Shown: positions 37,619 to 47,170, counted from the first letter of the stretch. The stretch: 64,000 nt of DNA from Haliea sp. (GCA_016704305.1 JADJAL010000004.1:1-64000), one strand, 5' to 3'. Numbers and translations: made by a program. Notes: generated by a model not told the origin, from the sequence alone.

Positions 37619-39259
37619 CTACGACTGCCGACAATCGCCAGTATGGACAGTGCACAGCGCCTGGCGGTATTCCGTAAGGCGCTCCTCGGCCGCGCCGCCA
37701 AATAGAATCTCACACGCCTCGCGCAGGCCCGGTGCGTCGATGATTTCCATCGGTCGCACCACCTCCTCGATCTTCGAGCGACGGCGCATGAAGTCTTCCA
37801 GTTTCACGATCATCTCGCGGCGCGCCGCCAGCTCGATTTCGCAGCGGGTGTACTCCGCTTTCTTGATCAGCAGTTTGGCGCAGGTCTCGTCCTCGCGAAT
37901 GCGCTCGAGCAGGCCGAAGGCGCTCTCACCGTAGCGGCGCCAGAAGCGCTCCGACAGCGGCTCCGAAGACGAAGGGTCGGTCAGGCTGTCCAGATCCATC
38001 AACTGCGCCTGCAACATGAACTCCTCGCGCAGTTCAGCGCCGGGCTCGCCGTACCACTTGTTGTCCGGTTGCGGCACGGCGATACCGAGGCGCTTGATCC
38101 ACGTCGCCACCTCGTCGCCCACGTTGAGGCAATCCGTGAGTTTGCCGCCGAAAATACTCAGGTGCTGGTGCACCTCGTTCACCTCGATCACGTGCTTGCG
38201 CGACAACTGCACCCAATCGGCCAGGCCGCCCTCGCCGCGGATCGCCAGCGGGCGGACGCCGACGCGCTCGGCGATGATGCTGGCGCGGGTAAGCGGTGGG
38301 TCGAGGTCCAGCAGCGCGTTGGCGTTGTCCAGTATGAAATCCCGGTCGGCATCGGTCACTGCGACGTCCGGCGCGGCCACCTGCGTATCGGTCGTGCCGA
38401 TGCAGGTTTTTGGCCCCATCGGTATCAGGAAGAACAGGCGCCCGTCGCTGGCGAAAAACGTCAGCACCCGCTTGTTGTCGGTAATTTTATCGACTATCAG
38501 GTGCACGCCCTTGGAGAACAGATGGTGGTGCTGCGTCTGCTCGCCGGTGGTGCGGTTTTGCGCATCCACCCAGGGGCCGCAGGCGTTGATAACCGCCTTG
38601 GAACGTATTTCGAAGGTCGCGCCGCTGATGGCGTCGCGCGCGCTGGTAATCCACTCGCCGCCCTCGCGGCGCGCCCCGGTGGACTCCACGTAATTGGCGG
38701 CAATACAGCCAAAATTGAGGCTCTTGCGGATGAAGTTGAAGACGAAGCGCGCGTCGTTGTCGTAGAGGTAGCAATCGGAATACTCAAACCCGCCCGCCGC
38801 CTTGCTGGTATTCACCACCGGCTCTGCTTGCTCTATCGCGCGGGCGCTGATGTAGCGCGGCGCGCGCGTCGCGAAACGGCCCATGATCCAGTACAGCACG
38901 CTGCCGAGGAAGACGAACCACACCGGAAAGCGGAAGCCGCGCTGGATGGTGGTAAAAAAGCGGATCTCCTTCACCGTGGAGGGATAGGCGCGCATCAGGC
39001 GATTGCGCGACTTGCACAGTTTGTTGACCAGCAGGAACTCCATGCTCTCGAGGTACTTGATGCCACCCCAGGCCAGGTTGGACGAACTGGAGCTGGAACC
39101 GCCGGCAAAATCGCCGCGCTCGATCAGCGCCACCCGCACGCCGCGCCCCGCCAGCGAGGCGGCGGCGACCGCGCCATTGATCCCACCACCGACAATGAGC
39201 ACGTCGAACGGGTGTTCGCCCAGCTTTTTCACATTACTGTTGCGCAGTGTGGCTGCCAT
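37619..39259 (-). CDS. glpD: FAD-dependent glycerol-3-phosphate dehydrogenase
   Basis: Membrane-associated flavoenzyme of 546 residues oxidising sn-glycerol 3-phosphate to dihydroxyacetone phosphate with electrons to quinone. FAD motif VLIVGGGINGAVAAASLAGRG at residues 19-39, followed by the GlpD signature ERGDFAGGSSSSSSNLAWGG and GGIKYLE. GTTDTQ and the C-terminal helical domain (RYGESAFGLLERI, then AARREMIVKLEDFMRRR) complete it. Slightly longer than E. coli GlpD (501). It runs opposite in metabolism to GpsA encoded at 22 kb. The LysR gene sits 25 nt upstream on the same strand, perhaps cotranscribed. Confidence 0.9.
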   Translation of the reverse strand: MAATLRNSNVKKLGEHPFDVLIVGGGINGAVAAASLAGRGVRVALIERGDFAGGSSSSSSNLAWGGIKYLESMEFLLVNKLCKSRNRLMRAYPSTVKEIRFFTTIQRGFRFPVWFVFLGSVLYWIMGRFATRAPRYISARAIEQAEPVVNTSKAAGGFEYSDCYLYDNDARFVFNFIRKSLNFGCIAANYVESTGARREGGEWITSARDAISGATFEIRSKAVINACGPWVDAQNRTTGEQTQHHHLFSKGVHLIVDKITDNKRVLTFFASDGRLFFLIPMGPKTCIGTTDTQVAAPDVAVTDADRDFILDNANALLDLDPPLTRASIIAERVGVRPLAIRGEGGLADWVQLSRKHVIEVNEVHQHLSIFGGKLTDCLNVGDEVATWIKRLGIAVPQPDNKWYGEPGAELREEFMLQAQLMDLDSLTDPSSSEPLSERFWRRYGESAFGLLERIREDETCAKLLIKKAEYTRCEIELAARREMIVKLEDFMRRRSKIEEVVRPMEIIDAPGLREACEILFGGAAEERLTEYRQALCTVHTGDCRQS

Positions 39260-39284
39260 CTGGCCCCGCTCCTTGTGACGAACC

Positions 39285-40172
39285 CTACAATTTCCAGAAC
39301 CGCCGGCAAAGCGCTATGAAGTTCTGCGCGCTGTCGCTCAGGCTGCTGCGCGCACGGTAGTAAATGCCAACCTGCTTGTCGATGCGACCGAAGGACACAT
39401 CGTCCATGATACGGACGTTGGCGCAATTCGGATGCTCCTCCAACAGCTTGCGGTCGATGAAGGTCACGCCCATGCCCTCGGCCACCATGTGGATGCGCAG
39501 CGACAGGCTGCTGACTTCCCAGACCGTGCTGAACTGGTCGCGCAGGCGCTGGATGGAGGGGCGCATGTCCGGATTGTCCAGCGCCGAGGCGATCAGCGGC
39601 GTCAGCTTGAGCGCCTTTTCATCGCCGTTGATCATGTCCTGGTAACGCGCATGCTTGGGGCTCACCACCAGGTGGCGTGAATCGCGGTACAGCGGCAGGG
39701 TGTGGAATGCCGCCATGTCCTTCTGGAACGGCCCCAGGCCCAGTTCGACGTTGCCCGAGAGCACGGCAGAGATGATGCTGCGCGACGGCAACTCGTCAAT
39801 TTTCATCCGGGTGTGAGGGTTTTCCTGATAGTAAGCGCTTATCAGCGCCGGCGCATAAAAGTGATTGAGCGAGGCGCTGAGCGCCAGGCTCAGCGTCTCG
39901 GTCTTGCCCTGCTTCAGCTGGACGATATCTTCCAGCGTCTGCTGCTCATCGCGCAGCACGTCCACCGCGTGTTCGAACAGGCGCTTGCCGACTTCCGTCA
40001 GGCGCAGTTCCTTGCCCCGCTGCACCAGCGGCGCTTCCAGCTTGAATTCAAGGCCAGCCACCGCCTGGCTGACGGCGGATTGGCTGATGTGCAACGCCTC
40101 GGCCGCGCGCTTGAAGCCCCCCTCTTCGATCACGGCGCGAAACGCCCGCAGCTCACTGTTTTCCAAACGCAT
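39285..40172 (-). CDS. LysR-family transcriptional regulator
   Basis: A 295-residue LysR protein. The helix-turn-helix domain spans the first 60 residues (LENSELRAFRAVIEEGGFKR, then SQSAVSQAVAGLEFKLEAPL). The effector domain begins LSLALSASLNHFYAP and includes AALSGNVELGLGP-like residues. It is divergent from the citrate-synthase-like gene across 96 bp and precedes glpD on the same strand by 25 nt. It may control either or both. No ligand can be predicted. Confidence 0.9.
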   Translation of the reverse strand: MRLENSELRAFRAVIEEGGFKRAAEALHISQSAVSQAVAGLEFKLEAPLVQRGKELRLTEVGKRLFEHAVDVLRDEQQTLEDIVQLKQGKTETLSLALSASLNHFYAPALISAYYQENPHTRMKIDELPSRSIISAVLSGNVELGLGPFQKDMAAFHTLPLYRDSRHLVVSPKHARYQDMINGDEKALKLTPLIASALDNPDMRPSIQRLRDQFSTVWEVSSLSLRIHMVAEGMGVTFIDRKLLEEHPNCANVRIMDDVSFGRIDKQVGIYYRARSSLSDSAQNFIALCRRFWKL

Positions 40173-40185
40173 ATCAGCTTTCCTA

Positions 40186-40237
40186 ATACATTTATAAGTA
40201 TCTTTAACTCATCTGATTGTAATGGCCACCCTATAAT
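40186..40237. promoter_or_regulatory. Divergent LysR / citrate-synthase-like control region
   Basis: ATAC-N8-GTAT at 40186-40201 is an interrupted dyad of the LysR-box kind adjacent to the LysR start. A perfect -10 hexamer TATAAT lies at 40232-40237 reading toward the citrate-synthase-like gene. No good -35 is found at 16-18 bp, which fits an activator-dependent promoter. AGGGGA precedes the ATG at 40269. Confidence 0.45.
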
Positions 40238-40268
40238 GTGTAAAAGTACCATTTTCAGGGGATTTTTC

Positions 40269-41405
40269 ATGTCTGCTCAAGAAACCATCATTTCCAACGA
40301 TCTCGCCGGCATCATCGTCGGTGAAACCGCTATCTCCGATGTGCAGGGTGACATCGGGTTGCTCAGTTATCGCGGCATCGATATCAACGAACTGGTCGGC
40401 GTGCCCTTCCTCCACGTGGTGTGGATGGTGCTGTTCGGCGAATGGCCGGATGAACAACAAAAAAGTCGCCTGAAGGCGTTCATGTGCAAGCACAGCCGCC
40501 TGACGCATGCGGAAATCGACCTGCTGAAACACATCCCGAGAGACCTGCACCCGATGCTGATGCTGCAGGGCATGGTGCCACTGCTGACGCTGCCCCAGGA
40601 GACCTCGCTGGACGTGGGGCATGCTGCGGAGCAGGGCCTGTTCCTGGCGGCAAAAATTTCCGCGCTGGTCGCCGCGCACTACCGCCTATCACAGAACAAG
40701 GTGATCCTGGCGCCGGTCCCCGGCAAGCTCTTCCACGAAAACTTCCTGACCATGTTCCACGGCACGGAACCGAGCAACGAACAACGGCGCATGCTGGACG
40801 CTGCGCAAATCCTGCAGATGGAACACAGTTTCAACTGCGGCACCTTTGCCGGGCGCGTCTGCGCCAGCTCACTGGCCCCGATCCAGTCCAGCATCTCCGC
40901 ATCAATCGGCACGCTGTTCGGCAAACTGCACGGCGGCGCCGACCAGGCGGCGCTGGAAATGGCGATAGCCATCGGCAGCCCGGAAAAAGCCGAAGCCTAT
41001 GTCAACGAAAGCCTTGCGAACAAAGAAAAAATCATGGGCATGGGCCATCGGGAATACCGCACCGTCGACCCGCGCGCGAAGATCCTCAAGCCGATGGCGG
41101 TGGAACTGTGCCAGGACGCCGAGAGCAAAAACCTGCTCGCCACGCTGGTGGCCGTGGAAGAGGCCTGCCAGCGCGCCTTTGCCGAGAAGAACAAGGAAAT
41201 CTGGGCCAACGTCGAATTCTACAAGGGCGCCGTATTCCACAGCCTCGGCATTCCGACGCATTTTTTCACCGCGATGTTCGCGATGGCGCGCGTGTACGGC
41301 TACATCGCGCACTTCCTGGAGTTCAGTCGCGACAGCCGCCTGATCCGACCGCGCGCGTTGTATGTCGGGAATAAGGTCGAAAAACACAGCAAATCCGCTG
41401 CGTAA
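40269..41405 (+). CDS. Citrate/2-methylcitrate-synthase family protein with Asp-to-Glu change at the catalytic position
   Basis: A 378-residue member of the citrate synthase fold, starting at ATG 40269 (AGGGGA 7 nt upstream). Family blocks visible: LLSYRGIDINEL, MEHSFNCGTFAGRV, LFGKLHGGADQAALEM (oxaloacetate His) and GMGHREYRTVDPRAK (second catalytic His). The last block reads NVEFYKGAVFHSLGIPTHFF. Citrate and methylcitrate synthases have Asp here (NVDFY-type), the base that deprotonates acetyl-CoA. Glu instead suggests low or altered activity or a different acyl-CoA. The usual HADHE-like block is also changed to QMEHSF. It is regulated probably by the divergent LysR protein and is not beside prp genes. 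Confidence 0.85.
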   Translation: MSAQETIISNDLAGIIVGETAISDVQGDIGLLSYRGIDINELVGVPFLHVVWMVLFGEWPDEQQKSRLKAFMCKHSRLTHAEIDLLKHIPRDLHPMLMLQGMVPLLTLPQETSLDVGHAAEQGLFLAAKISALVAAHYRLSQNKVILAPVPGKLFHENFLTMFHGTEPSNEQRRMLDAAQILQMEHSFNCGTFAGRVCASSLAPIQSSISASIGTLFGKLHGGADQAALEMAIAIGSPEKAEAYVNESLANKEKIMGMGHREYRTVDPRAKILKPMAVELCQDAESKNLLATLVAVEEACQRAFAEKNKEIWANVEFYKGAVFHSLGIPTHFFTAMFAMARVYGYIAHFLEFSRDSRLIRPRALYVGNKVEKHSKSAA

Positions 41406-41411
41406 TCACCG

Positions 41412-41433
41412 GCACGCCCCACTGTGGGCGTGC
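41412..41433 (+). terminator. Hairpin after the citrate-synthase-like gene
   Basis: GCACGCCC / GGGCGTGC, 8-bp perfect stem with a 6-nt loop, 6 nt after the stop and followed by only two T residues. Reasonable intrinsic terminator of weak efficiency. Confidence 0.55.
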
Positions 41434-41552
41434 TTGCGCAATCCAGTCTCCCCGGCGCTGCATGGAATTGCTGCAGCAGCATTGCAACCGCCCCTGTCCA
41501 TGCGTATAAATCAGGACAGCACCCAACACGTGACATTCCTATAGGCTTCCCG

Positions 41553-42536
41553 ATGCGCATCACGGCTTTCGCACTTACCGTTCTGCTGCTGGCCGGATGC
41601 ACGGATAACAATACCCCGGAGGCGCTCGGCACGCTGGAGCGCGACCGCATCGTCCTCAAAGCCACTGCCGCTGAAATTATTACCGCTGAGCCCGTCCCCG
41701 AGGGCACGATGGTCGCCGCCGGCACCCTGCTGTTGCAACTGGATGACACGCGCCAGCAGGCCAGGGTGGCCCACGCACGGGCAGAGGTGGCCCAGGCCAA
41801 TGCCATGCTGGAGGAATTGCGCAATGGCGCCCGCGCGGAGGACATCGCGGCGGCCAGTGCGCGGGTCGCCGGGGCGCGTGCGACGGTGGTGGAGACCGCC
41901 GCCAACTACACCCGGGCAAAAAAGCTGTTGCAGCAGGAACTTGCCGCACAGGCGACCGTGGACACCGCGCTGGCCCACCGCGACGCCGCCGAGGCCAGGT
42001 TGCAGTCCACCCAGGAGGAGCTGCTGCGCCTGACGAATGGCACCCGCCCGGAGCAGTTGGACCAGGCGTCCGCGGCGGTGCAGGCCGCAAAAGCGCAACT
42101 GGCGCTGGAACAACAGCAACTGGCGGACCTCAGCGTGGTGGCCACGCGCGACGCCTACCTCGACAGCCTGCCGTGGCATGTCGGCGAGCGCGTCACGCTG
42201 GGCGCGACCGTGGCGGTACTGCTGGCCGATGCCGCGCCCTACGCCCGCGTGTATGTGCCAGAACCCTGGCGTGCGCGCCTGCAGGTGGGGGATCGCAGGC
42301 AGGTGCGCGTGGACGGTATCGCGGAGCCACTCACCGGCACGCTGCGCTGGATTGCCACCGAGCCGGCCTTCACGCCTTACTACGCGCTGAACGCCACGGA
42401 TCGCGCGCGCCTGGTGTACCTGGCGGAGTTCGATCTGGAAGACGCACAAGCCCTGCCCACGGGGGTGCCGGCCCAGGTGTTGCTTGACCAGGTTTTGCTG
42501 GACCGTGTGTCGCCAGACCAGGGCGCTGCACAATAA
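41553..42536 (+). CDS. HlyD-family adaptor lipoprotein of an ABC exporter (YhiI/YbhG-like)
   Basis: A 327-residue periplasmic adaptor. The ATG at 41553 begins a lipoprotein signal with lipobox LLAGC. A lipoyl half-domain (EGTMVAAGTLLLQLDD) is followed by a long alpha-helical hairpin rich in Ala/Gln/Glu (about residues 65-200). The second lipoyl half is LPWHVGERVTLGATVAVLL, and a beta-barrel follows. The stop overlaps the ATPase start by one base. Together with the next two genes it forms an ABC-2 efflux operon like ybhGFSR or yhiI-rbbA-yhhJ. Confidence 0.88.
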   Translation: MRITAFALTVLLLAGCTDNNTPEALGTLERDRIVLKATAAEIITAEPVPEGTMVAAGTLLLQLDDTRQQARVAHARAEVAQANAMLEELRNGARAEDIAAASARVAGARATVVETAANYTRAKKLLQQELAAQATVDTALAHRDAAEARLQSTQEELLRLTNGTRPEQLDQASAAVQAAKAQLALEQQQLADLSVVATRDAYLDSLPWHVGERVTLGATVAVLLADAAPYARVYVPEPWRARLQVGDRRQVRVDGIAEPLTGTLRWIATEPAFTPYYALNATDRARLVYLAEFDLEDAQALPTGVPAQVLLDQVLLDRVSPDQGAAQ

Positions 42537-43528
42537 TGACCGAGCTCGCCATCTCGGCGCGCGCCCTGTCCAAACGCTTCGGCGACGTTATCGCGGTGGA
42601 TGGCGTGGACCTGCAAATTCCCACCGGCCAGATCTACGGCTTTCTCGGGCCCAACGGCTCCGGTAAAACCACGCTGATCCGGATGCTGTGCGGCCTGCTC
42701 ACGCCGTCCGGCGGCGAGGTGCGCGTGCTGGGCCTGGAGATTCCCGCGCAGGCCGAGACATTGCGCCGCAAGATCGGTTACATGACGCAGAAGTTCTCCC
42801 TGTACGACGACCTCACGGTAGCGGAAAACATGCAGTTCATGGCGCGGGTCCACGGGCTGTCGCACCGTGGCGCCGCGCTGCGCATCGAGGAATTGCTGGA
42901 ACGCTATGCGCTGTCCTCGATGCGCCAGCGCTTCGCCGGTGCAATGAGTGGTGGACAGCGACAACGCCTGGCACTGGCGGTGGCCACGCTGCACGCGCCA
43001 ACACTGCTATTCCTCGACGAACCAACTTCCGCAGTGGATCCGGAGAATCGCCGTGACTTCTGGGAGAAGCTGTTTGACTTGAGCGATGCCGGCACCACCA
43101 TCCTGGTATCAACCCACTACATGGATGAGGCCGAGCGCTGCCATCAGCTCGCCATCCTGGAGACGGGCCATATGCGCAACCAGGGCACGCCACAAGCGCT
43201 GTTGGCGCAATTGCAGGATCGCGTGGTGGAGATCGCGGGCGACCATCTGCGCCAGGTCAAGGAGCGCGCGCTACGCCTGCCCCAGGTCCAGTCCGCCGCA
43301 CAGCAGGGCGTGCGCCTGCGCGTATTGCTGCGCGCGGGCACGGAAGATGCGGCCGGCTATTTGCGCGCGCACCTGGAGGACCGCGATCTCAAATTGAGCA
43401 ACGCGCAACCCAGCCTGGAGGATGTGTTTGTCGCGTCCACATCAGGCGGTAAACATCTACCAGTTCACTCAGTCGCGTCGGCGCCGTCACCGCCAAGGAA
43501 TTCAAGCAGCTGTCACGCGATCGCGTGA
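42536..43528 (+). CDS. ABC-2 exporter ATP-binding subunit
   Basis: ATPase of a drug or lipid exporter. Walker A is GPNGSGKTT, the signature is MSGGQRQRLALAVATL, Walker B is LLFLDEPTSAVDP, and the H-loop is STHYMDEA. It ends in SLEDVFVA, the usual C-terminal motif of this group, at about 43440. The ~30 residues that follow in this frame (SGGKHLPVHSVAS onward) look non-native, so a frame change near 43450 is likely and the true stop probably lies at about that point. Coupled to the HlyD gene upstream and overlapping the permease. Confidence 0.88.
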   Translation: MTELAISARALSKRFGDVIAVDGVDLQIPTGQIYGFLGPNGSGKTTLIRMLCGLLTPSGGEVRVLGLEIPAQAETLRRKIGYMTQKFSLYDDLTVAENMQFMARVHGLSHRGAALRIEELLERYALSSMRQRFAGAMSGGQRQRLALAVATLHAPTLLFLDEPTSAVDPENRRDFWEKLFDLSDAGTTILVSTHYMDEAERCHQLAILETGHMRNQGTPQALLAQLQDRVVEIAGDHLRQVKERALRLPQVQSAAQQGVRLRVLLRAGTEDAAGYLRAHLEDRDLKLSNAQPSLEDVFVASTSGGKHLPVHSVASAPSPPRNSSSCHAIA

Positions 43529-44565
43529 CCTTTGGCATGATCGTGATGATCCCGCTGATGCAGTTGCTGCTGTTTGGTTACGCGATTACCACGGTGGTGC
43601 GCAACATCCCGATCGCCGTGGTGGACAACAGTGGCAGCGCGGTGGCGCGCGCGATCACCGAGCAGGTGCGCGTCACCCAGGTAGTGGACATCACCCACTA
43701 CTACGCGACAGCAGTGGAAGCGGAGCGCGCCATCGTCGCCGGCACGGTGCGTGCGGCGCTGATATTCCCGGAAAACCTCGCGCAACGCGCGGCAGGCGGC
43801 GAACCGGTCGGGCAGTGGCTGGTGGATGGCTCCGACACGATGGTCAGCGCGGCGCTGCTGGGCCTGCGCTCCATGCCGCTACATCTGGAGGCCGGCGTGC
43901 CAGCAGGCGCGTACCAGGCCGCGTCCCCCAGTTTTGAAGTCGCGCTGTTCTTCAACCCCGAGCGCCGCTCGGAAGTGAACATCGTGCCCGGCCTGACCGC
44001 CATCATCCTCACGATGACGCTGACGCTGTTTACAGCCGTCAGCCTGGTGCGCGAGCGTGAGCACGGCAACCTGGAACTGTTGATCACCACGCCGATTCGC
44101 CCGCTGGAGTTGATGGTCGGCAAGCTGGTCCCGTACATATTCGTCGGCATCATCCAGATCACGATCATCCTCGGCCTGGGCCAACTGGTGTTCAACGTGC
44201 CATTCCAGGGCAAACTCCTGAACCTGGCCGCAGTCACGCTGCCCTTCATCGCCGCCAACCTGTCGCTGGGCCTGCTGTTTTCCACCCTGGCGACAACGCA
44301 GATGCAGGCGATGCAGCTGACCTTCTTTTTCATGCTCCCCTCCATCCTGCTGAGCGGCTTCATGTTCCCGTATGACGCGATGCCGCAAGCGGCGCAGTAC
44401 ATTGCCGAGGTGCTGCCCGCCACGCATTTCATGCGCCTGATCCGCGGCGTCTTCCTGCGCGGCGCGCACGCCGGACAGTTGCTGCCGGATATTCTGTGGC
44501 TACTGGGGTTTACTGCCGTTATGCTGGCAATTGCCACCAAGCGCTTCCGTAAATCACTGGATTAA
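43525..44565 (+). CDS. ABC-2 exporter permease (YhhJ/YbhR-like)
   Basis: Six-helix permease of the ABC-2 type, 346 residues from the ATG at 43525. The frame is open further upstream and reads SRVGAVTAKEFKQLSRDRVT just before that ATG, which is the expected cytoplasmic N-terminus. The true start is therefore upstream (near 43455), hidden by the presumed frame error. A large periplasmic loop (about residues 30-170) lies between TM1 and TM2. The cluster REREHGNLELLITTPIRPLE is the coupling helix. Substrate unknown. Confidence 0.87.
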   Translation: MTFGMIVMIPLMQLLLFGYAITTVVRNIPIAVVDNSGSAVARAITEQVRVTQVVDITHYYATAVEAERAIVAGTVRAALIFPENLAQRAAGGEPVGQWLVDGSDTMVSAALLGLRSMPLHLEAGVPAGAYQAASPSFEVALFFNPERRSEVNIVPGLTAIILTMTLTLFTAVSLVREREHGNLELLITTPIRPLELMVGKLVPYIFVGIIQITIILGLGQLVFNVPFQGKLLNLAAVTLPFIAANLSLGLLFSTLATTQMQAMQLTFFFMLPSILLSGFMFPYDAMPQAAQYIAEVLPATHFMRLIRGVFLRGAHAGQLLPDILWLLGFTAVMLAIATKRFRKSLD

Positions 44566-44574
44566 GCTGTCTGT

Positions 44575-46233
44575 ATGCGATTGTGCGCATTGCGATTGTC
44601 ATTGCCTGTTCTTGTCGTGAGCATTGTCGTGAGCGGTGCCCTCAGCCTCACCGCCTGCGGCGATCGCGAATCGAACGTCGTGCAGGGCAATCGCGCGGGC
44701 ATCCTGCACGCCGGTAACGGCACCGAACCGCAGGGGCTGGACCCGCATGTGGTGACCGGCGTCACCGAGAGCAATATCGTCACCGCGCTGTTCGAAGGGC
44801 TGGTAACGAAAAATCCTTACACGCTCGAGCCGGAACCCGGCGTCGCGCAGCGCTGGGATGTCAGCGACGACGGCCTGACCATCACGTTTCACCTCAATCC
44901 TGCGGCGAAGTGGTCAAACGGCGACCCGACGACGGCGCAGGACTTTGTCTGGTCGTGGCAGCGCGCGCTCAACCCGGCGATGGGCAACCAGTACGCGTAC
45001 ATGCTCTACCCGGTTCAAAACGCCGAGGCCTACGCCACCGGCAAACTGGATGACTTCAGCAACGTGGGCGTGAAGGCACTCGATGACCACACGCTGCAGG
45101 TGCGGCTGAATGCGCCGACGCCGTATTTCCTGCAACTGATGGATCACTACAGCACCTACGCGGTACACCGGCCCACCATCGAGAAGTTCGGCAAGGCCAC
45201 CGACCGTTTCACGCCGTGGACGCATGCCGGGAACCTGGTCGGCAACGGCCCCTTCACCCTGAAGGAGTGGCGGTTGAACCGCCGCATCATCGTGGAGAAA
45301 AGCGACACGTACTGGGACAAGGACCGCGTGCAGCTGAGCGGCATTGAATTCTACCCGGCCGAGAATATCTCCAGCGAGGAGCGCATGTTCCGCGTGGGAC
45401 AACTGCATTACAGCTACACCGTTCCGCTCGACAAGATCCCGGTGTACCGCGCCATGGAAGACAGCCCCTACGTGAACGCGCCCTACCTCGGCACATATTT
45501 CTATCTGCTTAACACCACCAAGCCCCCGCTCGACGATGTGCGGGTGCGGCAGGCGCTGTCGCTGGCCGTGGACAGGGAGCGGCTCAACAACACCGTATTG
45601 CACGGCACCAATGTTCCCGCCTACGGCATTACGCCGCCGGGCACGCTCGGCTACCAACCGCCCAGGGTGTTCGACTACGACGTGGAGAAGGCGCGCAAGT
45701 TACTGGCTGAAGCGGGCTATCCCGACGGCGCCGGCTGGCCGGGGCTGGAGCTGACCTACAACACCAGCGAGAGCCATCTCAAAATCGCCGTCGCGCTGCA
45801 GCAGATGTGGAAGGATGCGCTCAACATCGACGTGACGCTGGCCAACCAGGAGTGGAAGGTCTACCTCGACTCCATCGACCAGATGAGTTTCCAGATGGCG
45901 CGGCGCGGCTGGATCGGCGACTACGTGGACCCGAACAATTTCCTCGACCTGTTCCTGTGCGACGGCGGCAACAACAACACCGGCTTCTGTGACCCCGAGT
46001 ACGATGACATGATCCTGCAGCAGGCGCCGCGCGCCGCATCGCGTGAGGAGCGCTACAGGATTTTCAACGCGGCAGAAACGCGGTTGATGGAGCAGATGCC
46101 GATCATCCCGATCTACACCTACACCAGCAATCACCTGGTGCACCCCAGCGTGAAGGGCAAGCCATCCAACCTGATGGATTACGTCAACTACAAGTACATC
46201 TCGCTCGATCCCGACTGGCAGGCAGCACAATAG
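44575..46233 (+). CDS. oppA: Oligopeptide ABC transporter substrate-binding lipoprotein (OppA-like)
   Basis: A 552-residue periplasmic binding protein of the SBP_bac_5 family. Lipoprotein signal with lipobox LTAC at residues 25-28. Family features are TEPQGLDPHVVTGVTESNIV, WSNGDPTTAQDFVWSWQRAL and the late YNTSESHLKIAVALQQMW. The closing region MEQMPIIPIYTYTSNHLV is typical of OppA/MppA. It probably binds peptides. The gene leads an operon in which oppB starts one base after its stop. Confidence 0.9.
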   Translation: MRLCALRLSLPVLVVSIVVSGALSLTACGDRESNVVQGNRAGILHAGNGTEPQGLDPHVVTGVTESNIVTALFEGLVTKNPYTLEPEPGVAQRWDVSDDGLTITFHLNPAAKWSNGDPTTAQDFVWSWQRALNPAMGNQYAYMLYPVQNAEAYATGKLDDFSNVGVKALDDHTLQVRLNAPTPYFLQLMDHYSTYAVHRPTIEKFGKATDRFTPWTHAGNLVGNGPFTLKEWRLNRRIIVEKSDTYWDKDRVQLSGIEFYPAENISSEERMFRVGQLHYSYTVPLDKIPVYRAMEDSPYVNAPYLGTYFYLLNTTKPPLDDVRVRQALSLAVDRERLNNTVLHGTNVPAYGITPPGTLGYQPPRVFDYDVEKARKLLAEAGYPDGAGWPGLELTYNTSESHLKIAVALQQMWKDALNIDVTLANQEWKVYLDSIDQMSFQMARRGWIGDYVDPNNFLDLFLCDGGNNNTGFCDPEYDDMILQQAPRAASREERYRIFNAAETRLMEQMPIIPIYTYTSNHLVHPSVKGKPSNLMDYVNYKYISLDPDWQAAQ

Positions 46234-46234
46234 G

Positions 46235-47170
46235 ATGTGGCGCTTCATCGGCTTTCGCGTGCTGCAGTCCATCCCGGTCATACTGGTGGTGATTACCGTC
46301 ACCTTCTTCCTCGTGCGCCTGGCGCCCGGCGGGCCCTTCTCCGCCGAAAAGGCAGTGATTCCCGAAGTGAAAGCGGCATTGGAAGCACAATACGGACTGA
46401 ACTTGCCGATGTTTCAGCAGTACCTCGCCTACCTCGGCGACCTGGCGCACGGCGACCTGGGCCCTTCCTTCAAGTACCCGGGGCGCAGCGTGAACGAACT
46501 GATCGCCGCGGGCTTTCCCGTCACCGCAGAGCTGGGCCTGTACGCGCTGCTGGTAGCTATCGGCATCGGTGGCATCGCCGGCGTGGTAGCATCGCTGCGG
46601 CCCAACACGGCGCAGGATTACATCCCGATGTCGGTGGCGATGATCGGCATTTGCGTGCCCTCCTTGCTGATGGGGCCGATCCTGATCCTGGTCTTCGGCA
46701 TCTACCTGGAGTGGCTGCCGGTGTCCGGCTGGGGCGACATTCCCGGCGATAAAATTCTCCCCGCCATCACGCTGGGCTCCACTTACGCCGCGTATATCGC
46801 GCGGTTGAGCCGCGCCGGGATGCTGGAGGTGATGTCGCAGGACTACATCCGCACCGCACGCGCCAAGGGGCTGCCCGAATGGCAGGTGGTGGTGCGCCAC
46901 GCGTTGCGCGGCGGCATGATTCCCGTGGTTGCGTTCCTCGGCCCGGCGTTTGCAGGCCTGTTGTCGGGCTCGTTCGTGGTGGAGACGATTTTCCAGATCC
47001 CCGGCCTCGGCCGCTTCTATGTGCAGGCGGCGTTCAATCGCGACTACACGATGATCCTCGGCGCGACAGTGTTCCTGGCGGTGCTGATCGTGGTGTTCAA
47101 CCTGCTGTCCGACATCCTCGCCGCGTGGATGAACCCGCGCCTGCGCAGCCAGTACGGTGGCGGCGCATGA
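46235..47170 (+). CDS. oppB: Oligopeptide ABC transporter permease OppB
   Basis: A 311-residue inner-membrane permease with about six helices. N-terminal TVTFFLVRLAPGGPFSAEK is characteristic of OppB/DppB. The EAA loop is RTARAKGLPEWQVVVRHALR. It overlaps oppC by four bases (ATGA). Confidence 0.93.
   Translation: MWRFIGFRVLQSIPVILVVITVTFFLVRLAPGGPFSAEKAVIPEVKAALEAQYGLNLPMFQQYLAYLGDLAHGDLGPSFKYPGRSVNELIAAGFPVTAELGLYALLVAIGIGGIAGVVASLRPNTAQDYIPMSVAMIGICVPSLLMGPILILVFGIYLEWLPVSGWGDIPGDKILPAITLGSTYAAYIARLSRAGMLEVMSQDYIRTARAKGLPEWQVVVRHALRGGMIPVVAFLGPAFAGLLSGSFVVETIFQIPGLGRFYVQAAFNRDYTMILGATVFLAVLIVVFNLLSDILAAWMNPRLRSQYGGGA

Noticed and set aside
37377..37713. Short ORFs on both strands rich in SPAEPSRH-like sequence
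   Set aside because: They are translations of the arms of the 33-bp inverted repeat, mirrored on each strand.
43422..43937. 171-codon frame at the ABC ATPase/permease junction
   Set aside because: It is an out-of-frame reading of the permease gene. Only its first residues (VNIYQF) may belong to the true permease start.
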